From contig JBQTHI010000047.1 in NCBI GenBank assembly GCA_052390035.1, positions 1-62,321 on the forward strand: a DNA stretch of 62,321 bases, read 5' to 3'. The notes beneath the pieces were generated by a model. That model had not been told where the DNA came from. It ran no database searches and saw nothing but the letters and a program-made list of their open reading frames with translations. Each line of letters begins with the position of its first letter. Position 1 is the first letter of the stretch. This DNA is from JBQTHI01 sp052390035. GTDB lineage: Bacteria; Actinomycetota; Acidimicrobiia; Spongiisociales; ZC4RG35. Below, one piece after another: positions 8,615-16,533 of the stretch. The translations under genes were made by a program, and so were the position numbers.

Positions 8615-9364
8615 TTAATGGGTTCCCCTCAGCCCGCCCCCGTCGAGATGCAGCACACCGCCGTGCATCAGGTCGGCCTCCGGTTCGAGAAGCAGCATCA
8701 CCGCCCAGACGATCTCATTGATGGTTGCGAGCCGGCGCAGCGAGGTCTCATTTACATACTCTGCATACACCTCGTCGAAGCCGACCCCTCGCTCGGCGGC
8801 GACGTTGGTCAGGAGGCGGCGCAACCGGGGTGTATCGGTTGGCCCCGGAGCGATGGTGTGCACGGTGACCCCCTTTGGTCCGTAAAGCATCGAAATCTGG
8901 CGCATCAGGTTGAGCACGGCGGCGTTAATCGCCCCCGGCCCCGCCTCGTGCGGCCTTGGTTCGATTCCGAGGGTCCCGGCGAACGTGACGAAGCGCGAAC
9001 TGCGGGTGAGGTGGTCGCGGACCGCGTGAAGGAGGCGGACCAGGCCGGCCACCTTGATGTTGGCCCCGAGCACCAGGGCATCGGGGTCGGTGGTCTCGAC
9101 CGAGCCCCGGACCGGAAGTCCGGCAGCGAAAACCGCCATCCGCACCGGACCATCGAGCATCCCTTTGATGGAGTTGATAGCGGAGTTGTCGGCGATGTCG
9201 GCCACACAGGGGTCGATCAGGGGTGAGCGCCTGGCCAGTTCGTTCAACTGGTGCTCGGTCCGCGCCACGGCCACGATCCGCAACCCTCGTCCGACCAACC
9301 TCTCGGCGATGGCGGCGCCGATTGCACCCGTGGCGCCGACCACCACGGCTGTTTCAAGTGCCAT
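8615..9364 (-). CDS. SDR-family protein lacking the catalytic Tyr/Lys pair
   Basis: A 249-residue Rossmann protein of the short-chain dehydrogenase/reductase family. The nucleotide motif VVGATGAIGAAIAERL is at the N-terminus and the late TIAPGPTDTPRL and GGVLHLDGGGL segments match the family. Where YxxxK is expected, after the Thr/Ser strand SSRFVTFAG, the sequence reads GPGAINAAVLNLM: neither Tyr nor Lys is present. It may therefore bind NAD(P) without normal SDR catalysis. It overlaps the HAD gene by 11 bases and is followed by hisA. ATG 9364 is chosen because the Rossmann fold starts at once. Substrate unknown. Confidence 0.8.
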   Translation of the reverse strand: MALETAVVVGATGAIGAAIAERLVGRGLRIVAVARTEHQLNELARRSPLIDPCVADIADNSAINSIKGMLDGPVRMAVFAAGLPVRGSVETTDPDALVLGANIKVAGLVRLLHAVRDHLTRSSRFVTFAGTLGIEPRPHEAGPGAINAAVLNLMRQISMLYGPKGVTVHTIAPGPTDTPRLRRLLTNVAAERGVGFDEVYAEYVNETSLRRLATINEIVWAVMLLLEPEADLMHGGVLHLDGGGLRGTH

Positions 9365-9947
9365 CGAGGGCCACTTCAATCCGTTCGATGCTGCCGGCGA
9401 CATCCGTCACATCAAACCAAACGGTTCTCATTCCCACCGCCGAGGCTCCAACGAGGTTGTTGGGCTGATCGTCGACGAAAAGAACGTCCTCGGCGCGATG
9501 TCCGAGCGTTGCCAATGCGAACTCAAACGCCTTGGGATCTGGTTTGAGGAAGGGTTTGTGTGACAGGTCGATCAGCGGTTCGAATCGGCTGAGGATCGTC
9601 ATCCGCGCGACCCACTCCGGCGAATGGAACCTCGCCATGTCATTGGTCAACGAGGCGGGGCGATCGACCTTTGCCAGAAGACCAATCATCTCCGGCCGCA
9701 CCACCTCCTCCTCCGCGTGGTCCAGCACGACCCGGAACAGTTCCTTTACTGGATCATCACCTTCGAAAACCTCACGGGCTCGCTTCTCCCAATAATCGCG
9801 TTCAGTGATCTGAAGGCGCTGCATCTTCTGCCACAACGGGTCTGCGTCCGGGTCGAAAGGCCCGTGCCAGGGAGGGCTGCCGATCCAGCTCAGCATCTCG
9901 AACGGGGTTCTGATAACCACACCGCCGAGATCGAGGAGGAGCCTCAA
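9354..9947 (-). CDS. HAD-superfamily hydrolase
   Basis: A 197-residue HAD protein of the subfamily IA type (phosphoglycolate or epoxide-hydrolase N-terminal-like). Motif I is LLLDLGGVV, keeping the nucleophile Asp but with Gly where a phosphatase usually has the second Asp. Motif II is around PASLTNDMA, the Lys of motif III lies in HKPFLKPDP, and motif IV is VLFVDDQPNNL. The TTG start at 9947 overlaps the stop of the zinc-ribbon gene (TTGA), which decides the start. Co-transcription with phosphate-handling enzymes upstream makes a phosphatase role possible, but the changed motif I leaves this open. Confidence 0.8.
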   Translation of the reverse strand: MRLLLDLGGVVIRTPFEMLSWIGSPPWHGPFDPDADPLWQKMQRLQITERDYWEKRAREVFEGDDPVKELFRVVLDHAEEEVVRPEMIGLLAKVDRPASLTNDMARFHSPEWVARMTILSRFEPLIDLSHKPFLKPDPKAFEFALATLGHRAEDVLFVDDQPNNLVGASAVGMRTVWFDVTDVAGSIERIEVALDGT

Positions 9948-10240
9948 TGTTCGGCTTCGTGCCCGACTAGTCGATGGACCCGGGTTATATCACCCGCCCA
10001 GCCACAACCGTGACACCATGTGTGATAGATGCGATGCTCGGCCTCCCAGTACTCCACCGATATCCCACCGCTCCCAACAACGGCGGAACCACAGTTGGGA
10101 CAGAACCTGGGAAGGTCGTCAAGGTGGCTGAGTCGGTCCGGATCCCACCAGTGGACCCCAGAGAGGCGCCGGCCCCTGACCGGCTCCTCGGCTTCGACAT
10201 GGTTGGGATAATCCGACTGAGTCGGGCGGTTCAGCTTCAT
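9944..10240 (-). CDS. small zinc-ribbon protein of unknown function
   Basis: A 98-residue protein with two Cys pairs, CPNCG and CHGCGW, about 30 residues apart, the spacing of a zinc ribbon. The N-terminal half has RLSGVHWWDPDRLSHLDDLPRF. It starts 11 bases after the Rieske oxygenase stop and overlaps the HAD gene, so it is part of the same transcript. I do not recognise a family. A small metal-binding accessory to the oxygenase or phosphotransferase is one possibility; nothing in the sequence proves this. Confidence 0.7.
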   Translation of the reverse strand: MKLNRPTQSDYPNHVEAEEPVRGRRLSGVHWWDPDRLSHLDDLPRFCPNCGSAVVGSGGISVEYWEAEHRIYHTWCHGCGWAGDITRVHRLVGHEAEH

Positions 10241-10251
10241 ACCGATCCCCG

Positions 10252-11556
10252 TTACTGGCCGGGGACTTCCCCGTAGGGATTGGACGGCTCGCCGTCCTGG
10301 CCGGGCAGTTGGCCGCGGGCGGCGGCGGCGTCGATATGAACTTTTCTGATCATGTCAAGGGCGGGTGAATACCGCGTCGAGCCCATGTCCGCCCAGGCGA
10401 GGGCAAAGTCGAGCCAGTTAACCCCGAACTTGTCTTTCTCACACGGGAGGGGGATCCGATCATGCTCGTACCGGACGAAATTGACCGTGGGTTCTTGACC
10501 CGCCTCGACCAGGGCCATCTGCTCGCGGAACATCCGCCGGAGCATGATCACGCCGCTGTCGGACTTTCCAATGTGCTCGGCGGTTCGGTCGGCGATGTCA
10601 CCCTGGGTGACCCAGGCCATAATGTCCTGGCCCTCGATGTAGTCGACGATGTGTTTGCCCCTCTCATCGAGCCAGGGTATTTCGTAGCTCTCGGGATAGA
10701 TCTGTTCGGGGAACACGCTCAACCCGGGCGGTTGGTGACTTGTGTAGAAGAGCACCCAGGCGTGGGTGTCGTCGATCGGCACCCGCATTTGCATCTGCTC
10801 GATACCGCCCCCGCCGACTCGCATCGAGAAGGGAAACACCAGGGGATGGCCCACCTTCCAGTCGTCCATTTCTTCGGTGTTTCCCTCCAGCACGCGGCGT
10901 TTGAGAATGCCCCACTCGATCGGGTCGAAACCGACCTTCTGGTGTCGCTTCTGGAAGGAGGGCGGAGCGAGGAAGCCCTTCTGCTCGCCGACGAACTGGA
11001 AATAGCGACCGTGCAGCCACTCGACGTGGTGTGGATCGACCGAGTTCTCCATGATCTGCAGCCAGTTGCAGGGAAGGGTCGCATAGCTGACGTCTTTGAA
11101 TCCGGGATCGACAAAGACGTCGAAACGGGGTAATTCGGGAGCGGGATCGGGGCCGATGTAGGCCCAGATCATTCCGCCCAGCGCCTGGGCCTTGCCGGCG
11201 AAGGCGCGGATTTTGGTCTTGAACACCGAGTTCTCCGGCTCGGCCGGTTGGTCGAGACAGGTGCCGGTGTTGTCGAAGAGCCATCCGTGATAGCCGCAGC
11301 GGATGCCTTGCTCTTCGACCACCCCGTACACCAGTGAGGCGCTGCGATGGGGGCACTTCTCTTGGACGATGCCGTAGCCACCCTGCGCCGTTTTCCATAG
11401 GGCGAGGTCTTCTGTGAGCAGCCGCACCTTCTTGATGGGCCACTCGTCCAGATCCTTCTGGAAGGCGACCGGGTACCAGTAACGGCGGAGCAACTCGCCC
11501 ATCGGGGTCCCGGGGCCCACCCGGGTCAATGACTCGTTCTGCTCCTTGCTTAGCAT
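10252..11556 (-). CDS. Rieske non-heme iron oxygenase, alpha subunit
   Basis: A 434-residue ring-hydroxylating or demethylating oxygenase. The Rieske cluster ligands are C68-P-H70 and C87-G-Y-H90, with 16 residues between Cys pairs. The mononuclear iron site follows as ENSVDPHHVEWLHG, giving N171, D174, H177 and H182. The N-terminus (GTPMGELLRRYWYPV) resembles the phthalate/vanillate-type single-subunit oxygenases. ATG 11556 is preceded by AAGGAGAG, which fixes the start. No small beta subunit or reductase is adjacent; a Rieske ferredoxin lies at 24328-24690. Directly upstream is the phosphotransferase pair, so the substrate may be an aryl phosphate or a phenol, an inference from context. Confidence 0.88.
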   Translation of the reverse strand: MLSKEQNESLTRVGPGTPMGELLRRYWYPVAFQKDLDEWPIKKVRLLTEDLALWKTAQGGYGIVQEKCPHRSASLVYGVVEEQGIRCGYHGWLFDNTGTCLDQPAEPENSVFKTKIRAFAGKAQALGGMIWAYIGPDPAPELPRFDVFVDPGFKDVSYATLPCNWLQIMENSVDPHHVEWLHGRYFQFVGEQKGFLAPPSFQKRHQKVGFDPIEWGILKRRVLEGNTEEMDDWKVGHPLVFPFSMRVGGGGIEQMQMRVPIDDTHAWVLFYTSHQPPGLSVFPEQIYPESYEIPWLDERGKHIVDYIEGQDIMAWVTQGDIADRTAEHIGKSDSGVIMLRRMFREQMALVEAGQEPTVNFVRYEHDRIPLPCEKDKFGVNWLDFALAWADMGSTRYSPALDMIRKVHIDAAAARGQLPGQDGEPSNPYGEVPGQ

Positions 11557-11573
11557 TGGCCTCTCCTTGATTT

Positions 11574-13385
11574 CTACTGGTCGAGGATGGTCACAGTTCC
11601 GGCGTTTCCATCGACGCGAATCATCGTCCCATTCTTGATTTCTCGCGTCCCGTAAGCGGTTCCGGTCACGGCGGGGACTCCGTATTCGCGACAGACTATG
11701 GCGGCATGGCTCATCACCCCGCCGATGTCGGTTACGCAAGCCTTGATCTTGGGGAACACCGGCGCCCACGAAGGGGCGGTTATCGTCGCTACCAGGATCT
11801 CGCCGTCTTGCACCGAGCCGATGTCGTCGGCGGAGAACACCAGGCGGGCGGGGCCTTCTGCCAGCCCCGGCGAGGCGGCCATGCCCTTGAGTTCGCCCGC
11901 CCCTTCCGGAGCGCTCAGCCAGGTGTTGACCGAGTCAGTGGTGATTCCCCACAACATTATCGTGAACGGTTCGGTCACAACCTCCGGCGCCGGTCCGAGC
12001 GCCTTGGGCGCCTTGAAGCCCCTGAGCGCCTCGTAAATTGCCCTTCGCTTCTTGATGATCTGCGGCCAGTAGTAGGGGCCGGCGGCGGGAGCATTCACCG
12101 CCCAGTTGCCGTAGAGGTCAGACAGCGCTTCGTCGACTTCGTCTCGACGGAGGAAGAAGATGTCCTCCTCGGATTCGAAGAACCCCTCCTTGGCGAATAC
12201 CCGTCCAAGATCCCGGCCCTTGCGCCAGAACACCGACATTCCCCAGTGTTCGATGTAGAAGTTGTGGTTCTCAACGTAGGGGAAAACGGTTCGCGCCAGC
12301 CCGAGCTTGCCCTGAAACGTCGCCCGATCCTCGTCGGTCTGCAACAGTTCGGCATATTCGGCCACGATGCGGTCGCGCTCGGCGATGATCTGATCGATCG
12401 GGCGGGCGATACTCTCCCCGGCTTCGATCTTGGTGACGTAGTCGCGGAGGAAGGCGTACGGGATCTCCGGGTTGTCGATCCACGTTTTGTCGAAGTAATA
12501 AAAGCCGGTGCCGGAGGAGAAATTGAACCAGGGCTCCTTCACCTCGTCCCACGCCACCTGCCATTTGCGACCGGGGTCGCTTCGGAGACCGGCCTGGACC
12601 TTTTCCGGATCGTCGGAGTCGAAGACCCGGGCGATGCCGAGATCAACGGCGAGGTGCGCCAGCTTCTTCAGCTCCTCGTTGGGCCGGAACAGGTCGACCT
12701 CGATCCCGGCCACCGTTTTGGCGATGGCCAGGTCGGGGATTCCCGGGAAGGCTTGCTTGCAGAAGCCGAAGAAGTCGAGATAGGCGGCGTATCCGAGGTT
12801 GAGGAATTCAAAATGCAGCTGCCAGATCTTTAGGGCCAGATCCTTGAACCGGTGATACTCCTCCTGGATCTGGTAGCCGGATCCGGTTCCCCATCCTTCG
12901 GTCACTACTTTGGCCTCTTCCATCTCTGGCAAGGGCTCGAACTTGATGCTGGCCATCTGCCCGATGGCCTCTTTTATCTTGCCCAACCAGTTCTGATAGA
13001 GGTTGTCCCAGTTTTGGAAGTAGAAGCCGGCCCGTTCCATGAAGAGCGGCACCCGGGCTTCGATCCTGGTGGGATCTTCCACTCCCACCGGGGAGAAATA
13101 GGGATAGCCGTAGAGGACCCGCACGTCGAGTCCATCGGCCGGGGGGATCATGTAGTGACGGCTGTTGTACTGGCTCAACGAGAAGAGGGCGTGCTCCAGA
13201 TGGGTGGCGTCCCACGGTGTCATCGCCCAGCCCCAGTGCATGCTGTCCTGGAACCAGAAGCGGTTGTCCTCGTACTCCCGCCTCCCCTCGCTAAAGGGAA
13301 GGTTGTAGGTGTAGAGCTGCTCCCAACCTTCAGCGCCTTTAGGCACCGCGATATCAAATGGGCTGGGGAATCGGTGGTCTGCCAT
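11574..13385 (-). CDS. PEP-utilising-type phosphotransferase subunit with phosphohistidine swivel domain
   Basis: A 603-residue protein whose last 90 residues are the phosphohistidine domain of PEP synthase/PPDK: TDIGGVMSHAAIV with the carrier His at residue 560, then CREYGVPAV. The first 480 residues are not a known TIM barrel and are probably the acceptor-binding part. With the 366-residue ATP-binding partner encoded just upstream, size and order match the 70- and 40-kDa subunits of phenylphosphate synthase (Thauera) and the CreHI pair that phosphorylates p-cresol in Corynebacterium. Those enzymes use ATP, releasing AMP and phosphate. GAGGAGG seven bases before ATG 13385 is a strong ribosome site. 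A rifampicin-phosphotransferase-like role is an alternative. Confidence 0.82.
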   Translation of the reverse strand: MADHRFPSPFDIAVPKGAEGWEQLYTYNLPFSEGRREYEDNRFWFQDSMHWGWAMTPWDATHLEHALFSLSQYNSRHYMIPPADGLDVRVLYGYPYFSPVGVEDPTRIEARVPLFMERAGFYFQNWDNLYQNWLGKIKEAIGQMASIKFEPLPEMEEAKVVTEGWGTGSGYQIQEEYHRFKDLALKIWQLHFEFLNLGYAAYLDFFGFCKQAFPGIPDLAIAKTVAGIEVDLFRPNEELKKLAHLAVDLGIARVFDSDDPEKVQAGLRSDPGRKWQVAWDEVKEPWFNFSSGTGFYYFDKTWIDNPEIPYAFLRDYVTKIEAGESIARPIDQIIAERDRIVAEYAELLQTDEDRATFQGKLGLARTVFPYVENHNFYIEHWGMSVFWRKGRDLGRVFAKEGFFESEEDIFFLRRDEVDEALSDLYGNWAVNAPAAGPYYWPQIIKKRRAIYEALRGFKAPKALGPAPEVVTEPFTIMLWGITTDSVNTWLSAPEGAGELKGMAASPGLAEGPARLVFSADDIGSVQDGEILVATITAPSWAPVFPKIKACVTDIGGVMSHAAIVCREYGVPAVTGTAYGTREIKNGTMIRVDGNAGTVTILDQ

Positions 13386-13414
13386 GCATCCTCCTCTGAT
13401 TTGGCGGTCCGCCG

Positions 13415-14515
13415 CTACTTACTTGTTTCCGGATTGAGTTCTTCTGGCCCCTTGGTGTGGATCGGCGACATCAAGGTGGCGAGGATCGATGCCATCTGAT
13501 CGCCTGCCTGGCCGATCGGTTGGGGCTTTTTACGCGACCACACCGTTTCGGGGCGAGCCTGCAGCAAGAGCACGTTCTCGCCAGCCGGCAAGTACCGGTC
13601 AATCGCCCACTCCAAGTCCTGGGGCCGCCCGTAATGCCTCTCGGCTCGCCGGGCCATGGCAGCCACCGCCTTGACCTCGTCATCGCTAAGGCACTGAATC
13701 GTCTGGCGCTCCTCCTCGACATCGAACTTCTCGACGGTGTTGGCATCGTTGACCCGGTACTCGATCGCTTTGGGGGAGATGATTCGGCCAACAATCTGCT
13801 GGATGACCTTGTCGACCAGGAAGTTGTCAGGGGTGACCTCGCCCCCTACGACGGCCTCACCCAAACCCCAGGAGGCGTCGATGGCCACTTGTGACCGATC
13901 ACCGTTCATCGGGTTGAGAGTGAAGGCCACCCCGGCCGCCCTGGGGTCGACCATCTTTTGGATCGCTACCGCCATCGAGACGATCTCGTCTCCGAAGCCC
14001 ATCTCGCGCCGGTAGGCAATTGCCCGGTCGGTGAACAGCGACGACCAGCACTTCTTGACATGTTCGACGACGGACTCGCCGCCGGTCACCCACAGATAGG
14101 TGTCTTGCTGGCCGGCAAAGCTGGCGTCGGGCAGATCTTCGGCCGTAGCCGACGAGCGAACCGCAACCGGGATGTTGTCAATGCCGCACCGGGCGGACAA
14201 CGCTTGGTATGCCTCTTCGATGTCGGCGGCGATCTGCGAGTCGACCACGATGCCTTCGATCAGTTTCCGGACATCTTTGGAGATCTGGCGGAGTCCGACC
14301 GGATCCGAAAAGTCGGCGCTATCCAGGAGCTCGTTGACCCGCCCCCTGGTCTCGCGGTCGGCGCGGAGGGAATCGAAAGCGTCGGTCGTGACCGCGAACC
14401 CTGGTGGGACCGGCAGACCAGCCTTCATCATCGTGCCGAGGCTGGCGCATTTCCCCCCCACCCGCGACCGCTGGTCCTCTTCATAATGCTCAAACCAGAG
14501 GATGTATTCAGGCAT
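13415..14515 (-). CDS. PEP-synthase-like ATP-binding subunit (PPDK_N domain)
   Basis: A 366-residue stand-alone ATP-grasp domain of the PEP synthase/PPDK N-terminal type. Visible motifs are VGGKCASLGTMMKAG near residue 20, then AVRSSATAEDLPDASFAGQQ with the ATP-binding Arg/Ser residues, LNPMNGDRSQVAIDASWGLGEAVV, TPDNFLVDK and PQDLEWAID. It would bind ATP and phosphorylate the swivel His of the next protein. It contains neither a swivel domain nor a PEP/pyruvate barrel, so it cannot work alone. It starts 33 bases after the histidine phosphatase and 29 bases before its partner. Family assignment is firm; acceptor identity is inferred. Confidence 0.88.
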   Translation of the reverse strand: MPEYILWFEHYEEDQRSRVGGKCASLGTMMKAGLPVPPGFAVTTDAFDSLRADRETRGRVNELLDSADFSDPVGLRQISKDVRKLIEGIVVDSQIAADIEEAYQALSARCGIDNIPVAVRSSATAEDLPDASFAGQQDTYLWVTGGESVVEHVKKCWSSLFTDRAIAYRREMGFGDEIVSMAVAIQKMVDPRAAGVAFTLNPMNGDRSQVAIDASWGLGEAVVGGEVTPDNFLVDKVIQQIVGRIISPKAIEYRVNDANTVEKFDVEEERQTIQCLSDDEVKAVAAMARRAERHYGRPQDLEWAIDRYLPAGENVLLLQARPETVWSRKKPQPIGQAGDQMASILATLMSPIHTKGPEELNPETSK

Positions 14516-14548
14516 CGATGGAGCTCCAGGGGCCAGGTTGCGGCGTGC

Positions 14549-15625
14549 TCATCTCGGCTCCCACTCCTCGTCGAGCTGCCAAGTGGGCAAGGTGTCGATC
14601 TCGGGGACGTGGATCTCTTGGACTCGATTGCGATAGCTGACCAGGGCCTCGTGTCCTCCCTCCCGGAGCTTGACACGAACATGTTCCGTGTTGTACGGCT
14701 CGCCCGGGTCATAACCGAAGGCGGTGATGGCGAATGCCCGAATCGGCCCGGAGTGGGTGGTAATGAGAAGCCGCCCCCCGGGATGTTCCTCGGCGAGCCG
14801 GCGGATGCCCAGCCAGAACCGGCGCACAACCAACGCCGGCGGTTCGAAGTGCATCATCGGGATGGTGAGCCAATGCTGGATAGGGTCGGAACCGCCGCTC
14901 TGGGTTCGCCAGAAGCGATCGACCTCGACCAGCCACATGGGTCGGTCGCCGAGACTGGTCCGCTCGAACTCTTCGAGCTTGGCGTAGTACTGACGGAACG
15001 CAGAGGTGACATCGCGCAAGCCGTCGGGAGTGGCCACCGCGAAGTTGCGGAACTCCTCCATCGGGGCGGGCTCGAAAACCTTCACCTCCTTTTCGAACAT
15101 GGCCAGACCGTCGACCAACCCACGGTGGACATTGTCGGCGGTCTGGGCGGCCCGGTTGGTGGCGGCGTGGCGGATGACGACGGTTTCACCGTTGGAAACC
15201 CGTTTGGACACGGCATGTCCGTAGGTGTGGGCCTGCCAGGTTCCCAGAGGAGTCAGTCCCGCCTCGGTGGAGTATCCCTGGGTTTCCGCATGCCGGATCA
15301 GGTAGATGTCGGCGGCCAGTTTCATCCGCGCCTCCGGAGGCGCCGAGATCTCTTTGGTCCGGTTGTCCTCTGACAAGGACTGCTGCATTCCCAGCCCAAC
15401 CCGTTGGTAGAGGGGTGGCGCCTTGTCGGTGGTCGAAAGGTTCTCCCGCCGTTGACGGAACTGCCTCAGGTAGAGAGGGGTGCTGGCGTCGGCTTCGGGC
15501 TGCCCGCGGTCGGCAGGTCGATCCCTCTCCTGGCGTTGGCGATACTTGGCGAGATAGAGCGGCGCCTCATATCGATCGGTGCGAGGAAGCGCCACTTCGG
15601 GCGGAGGAGGGAGATCGTCGCTCAT
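14549..15625 (-). CDS. histidine phosphatase family protein with duplicated N-terminal motif
   Basis: A 358-residue protein of the phosphoglycerate-mutase-like histidine phosphatase family. The nucleophile motif is IYLIRHAETQG (about residue 110), the partner Arg is in VVIRHAATNRAAQTA, and the second catalytic His is in LLITTHSGPIRAF. The 100-residue N-terminal extension is unusual: it is acidic/Pro-rich and repeats APLYLAKYRQRQE and TPLYLRQFRQRRE, with a third partial copy APPLYQRVG. ATG 15625 overlaps the stop of the extradiol dioxygenase (ATGA). Lying directly before the phosphotransferase genes, it could remove phosphate from an aromatic intermediate, as CreD does in the p-cresol pathway; that is inference. 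Confidence 0.85.
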   Translation of the reverse strand: MSDDLPPPPEVALPRTDRYEAPLYLAKYRQRQERDRPADRGQPEADASTPLYLRQFRQRRENLSTTDKAPPLYQRVGLGMQQSLSEDNRTKEISAPPEARMKLAADIYLIRHAETQGYSTEAGLTPLGTWQAHTYGHAVSKRVSNGETVVIRHAATNRAAQTADNVHRGLVDGLAMFEKEVKVFEPAPMEEFRNFAVATPDGLRDVTSAFRQYYAKLEEFERTSLGDRPMWLVEVDRFWRTQSGGSDPIQHWLTIPMMHFEPPALVVRRFWLGIRRLAEEHPGGRLLITTHSGPIRAFAITAFGYDPGEPYNTEHVRVKLREGGHEALVSYRNRVQEIHVPEIDTLPTWQLDEEWEPR

Positions 15626-16533
15626 GAGTGAACCGTCAGGAAGTCCTGGTCGACCACACCCTGGTAGTAGAAAATCGCCCGGCCCATCTCGGCCTCCGTC
15701 CAAGTGATCGGCTCTCGATCCGGGTCTGCCCAATACCCGCCCGTGTACACCTCGTTGCGGTTGCCGGCTGGGTCGAAGAAGTACAACCCCCAGCCACGGG
15801 TGGCGCCGTGCCGGGTGGGACCTGCGTCAATCCTCACTCCATTGAACGAGAGCAGGTCGGCCGCCCGACGCAGGTCGTTCCAGTCGTCCACCCAGAAGGC
15901 AACGTGGTGGAAGCCGCCGTTTGGTCCGGTTAGGAAAGCGAGGTCGTGAGCGGTGTGGGTGCGTTCCAGGAAGGCGACCAGCAGATGGCCGTCGTCGGAA
16001 ATGATCTGCTCGGTGAGGCGGAAATCGAGCACGCTCCGGAAGAAGGCGGTTGCCCCGTCGACGTCTTCGCACATCACGAAGATGTGGTCGATTCTCGGCG
16101 GTGCGATCCCCACCAATCCCTGCGGCTGGGGAGGGGGGTTGATCAGGGGCAGCATGTTGCCGACCTGCTCCATTCCCCAGATCAAATCGACGGTGTGGCC
16201 GCTCGGCGCCTGAAACCGCACCGTTTCGCCCCCTCCCGGGCCGAGCTCGCCGGCAGATAAGCGCTTGGTAGACACTCCCACTGCCTCGATCCGTTCCTGG
16301 AAAGAGTCGAGATCGGATTGGTTCTGAACCTTGAACCCCATCGCTTCCAGACCGTAGATAGGCGCGTATTGGAGAACGATGGAGTGGTGCTGATGTTCGT
16401 CCCAAGCCTTCAAGTAGACTCGCTCCGGCTCGCGGGCGACCTCGATCAGCCCGAGGACCTCCGAGTAATAGGCGGTGGCCAGTTCGAGATCGGGAACTTT
16501 GATCTCGGCGTGCGAGAGCCGGAGGACTCCCAT
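15622..16533 (-). CDS. extradiol dioxygenase, catechol 2,3-dioxygenase type (second copy)
   Basis: A 303-residue type I extradiol dioxygenase made of two vicinal-oxygen-chelate modules, the length of XylE. The iron ligands are the His in PPRIDHIFVM, a His in GGFHHVAFW and the Glu in GNRNEVYTGGY. It would open a catechol ring next to the diol with O2, giving a 2-hydroxymuconic semialdehyde. It resembles the gene before it, and both are in one operon with one-base and four-base junctions. The two copies could handle catechol and a substituted catechol. Substrate preference is not visible. Confidence 0.9.
   Translation of the reverse strand: MGVLRLSHAEIKVPDLELATAYYSEVLGLIEVAREPERVYLKAWDEHQHHSIVLQYAPIYGLEAMGFKVQNQSDLDSFQERIEAVGVSTKRLSAGELGPGGGETVRFQAPSGHTVDLIWGMEQVGNMLPLINPPPQPQGLVGIAPPRIDHIFVMCEDVDGATAFFRSVLDFRLTEQIISDDGHLLVAFLERTHTAHDLAFLTGPNGGFHHVAFWVDDWNDLRRAADLLSFNGVRIDAGPTRHGATRGWGLYFFDPAGNRNEVYTGGYWADPDREPITWTEAEMGRAIFYYQGVVDQDFLTVHS

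Noticed and set aside
13958..15373. Long open frame antisense to the phosphotransferase and phosphatase genes
   Set aside because: It has low-complexity, Gly/Arg/Pro-rich composition and lies opposite genes with clear motifs; typical of high-GC shadow frames.
15626..15733. N-terminal extension of the histidine phosphatase upstream of ATG 15625
   Set aside because: It lies inside the dioxygenase gene and the ATGA overlap gives a better start.
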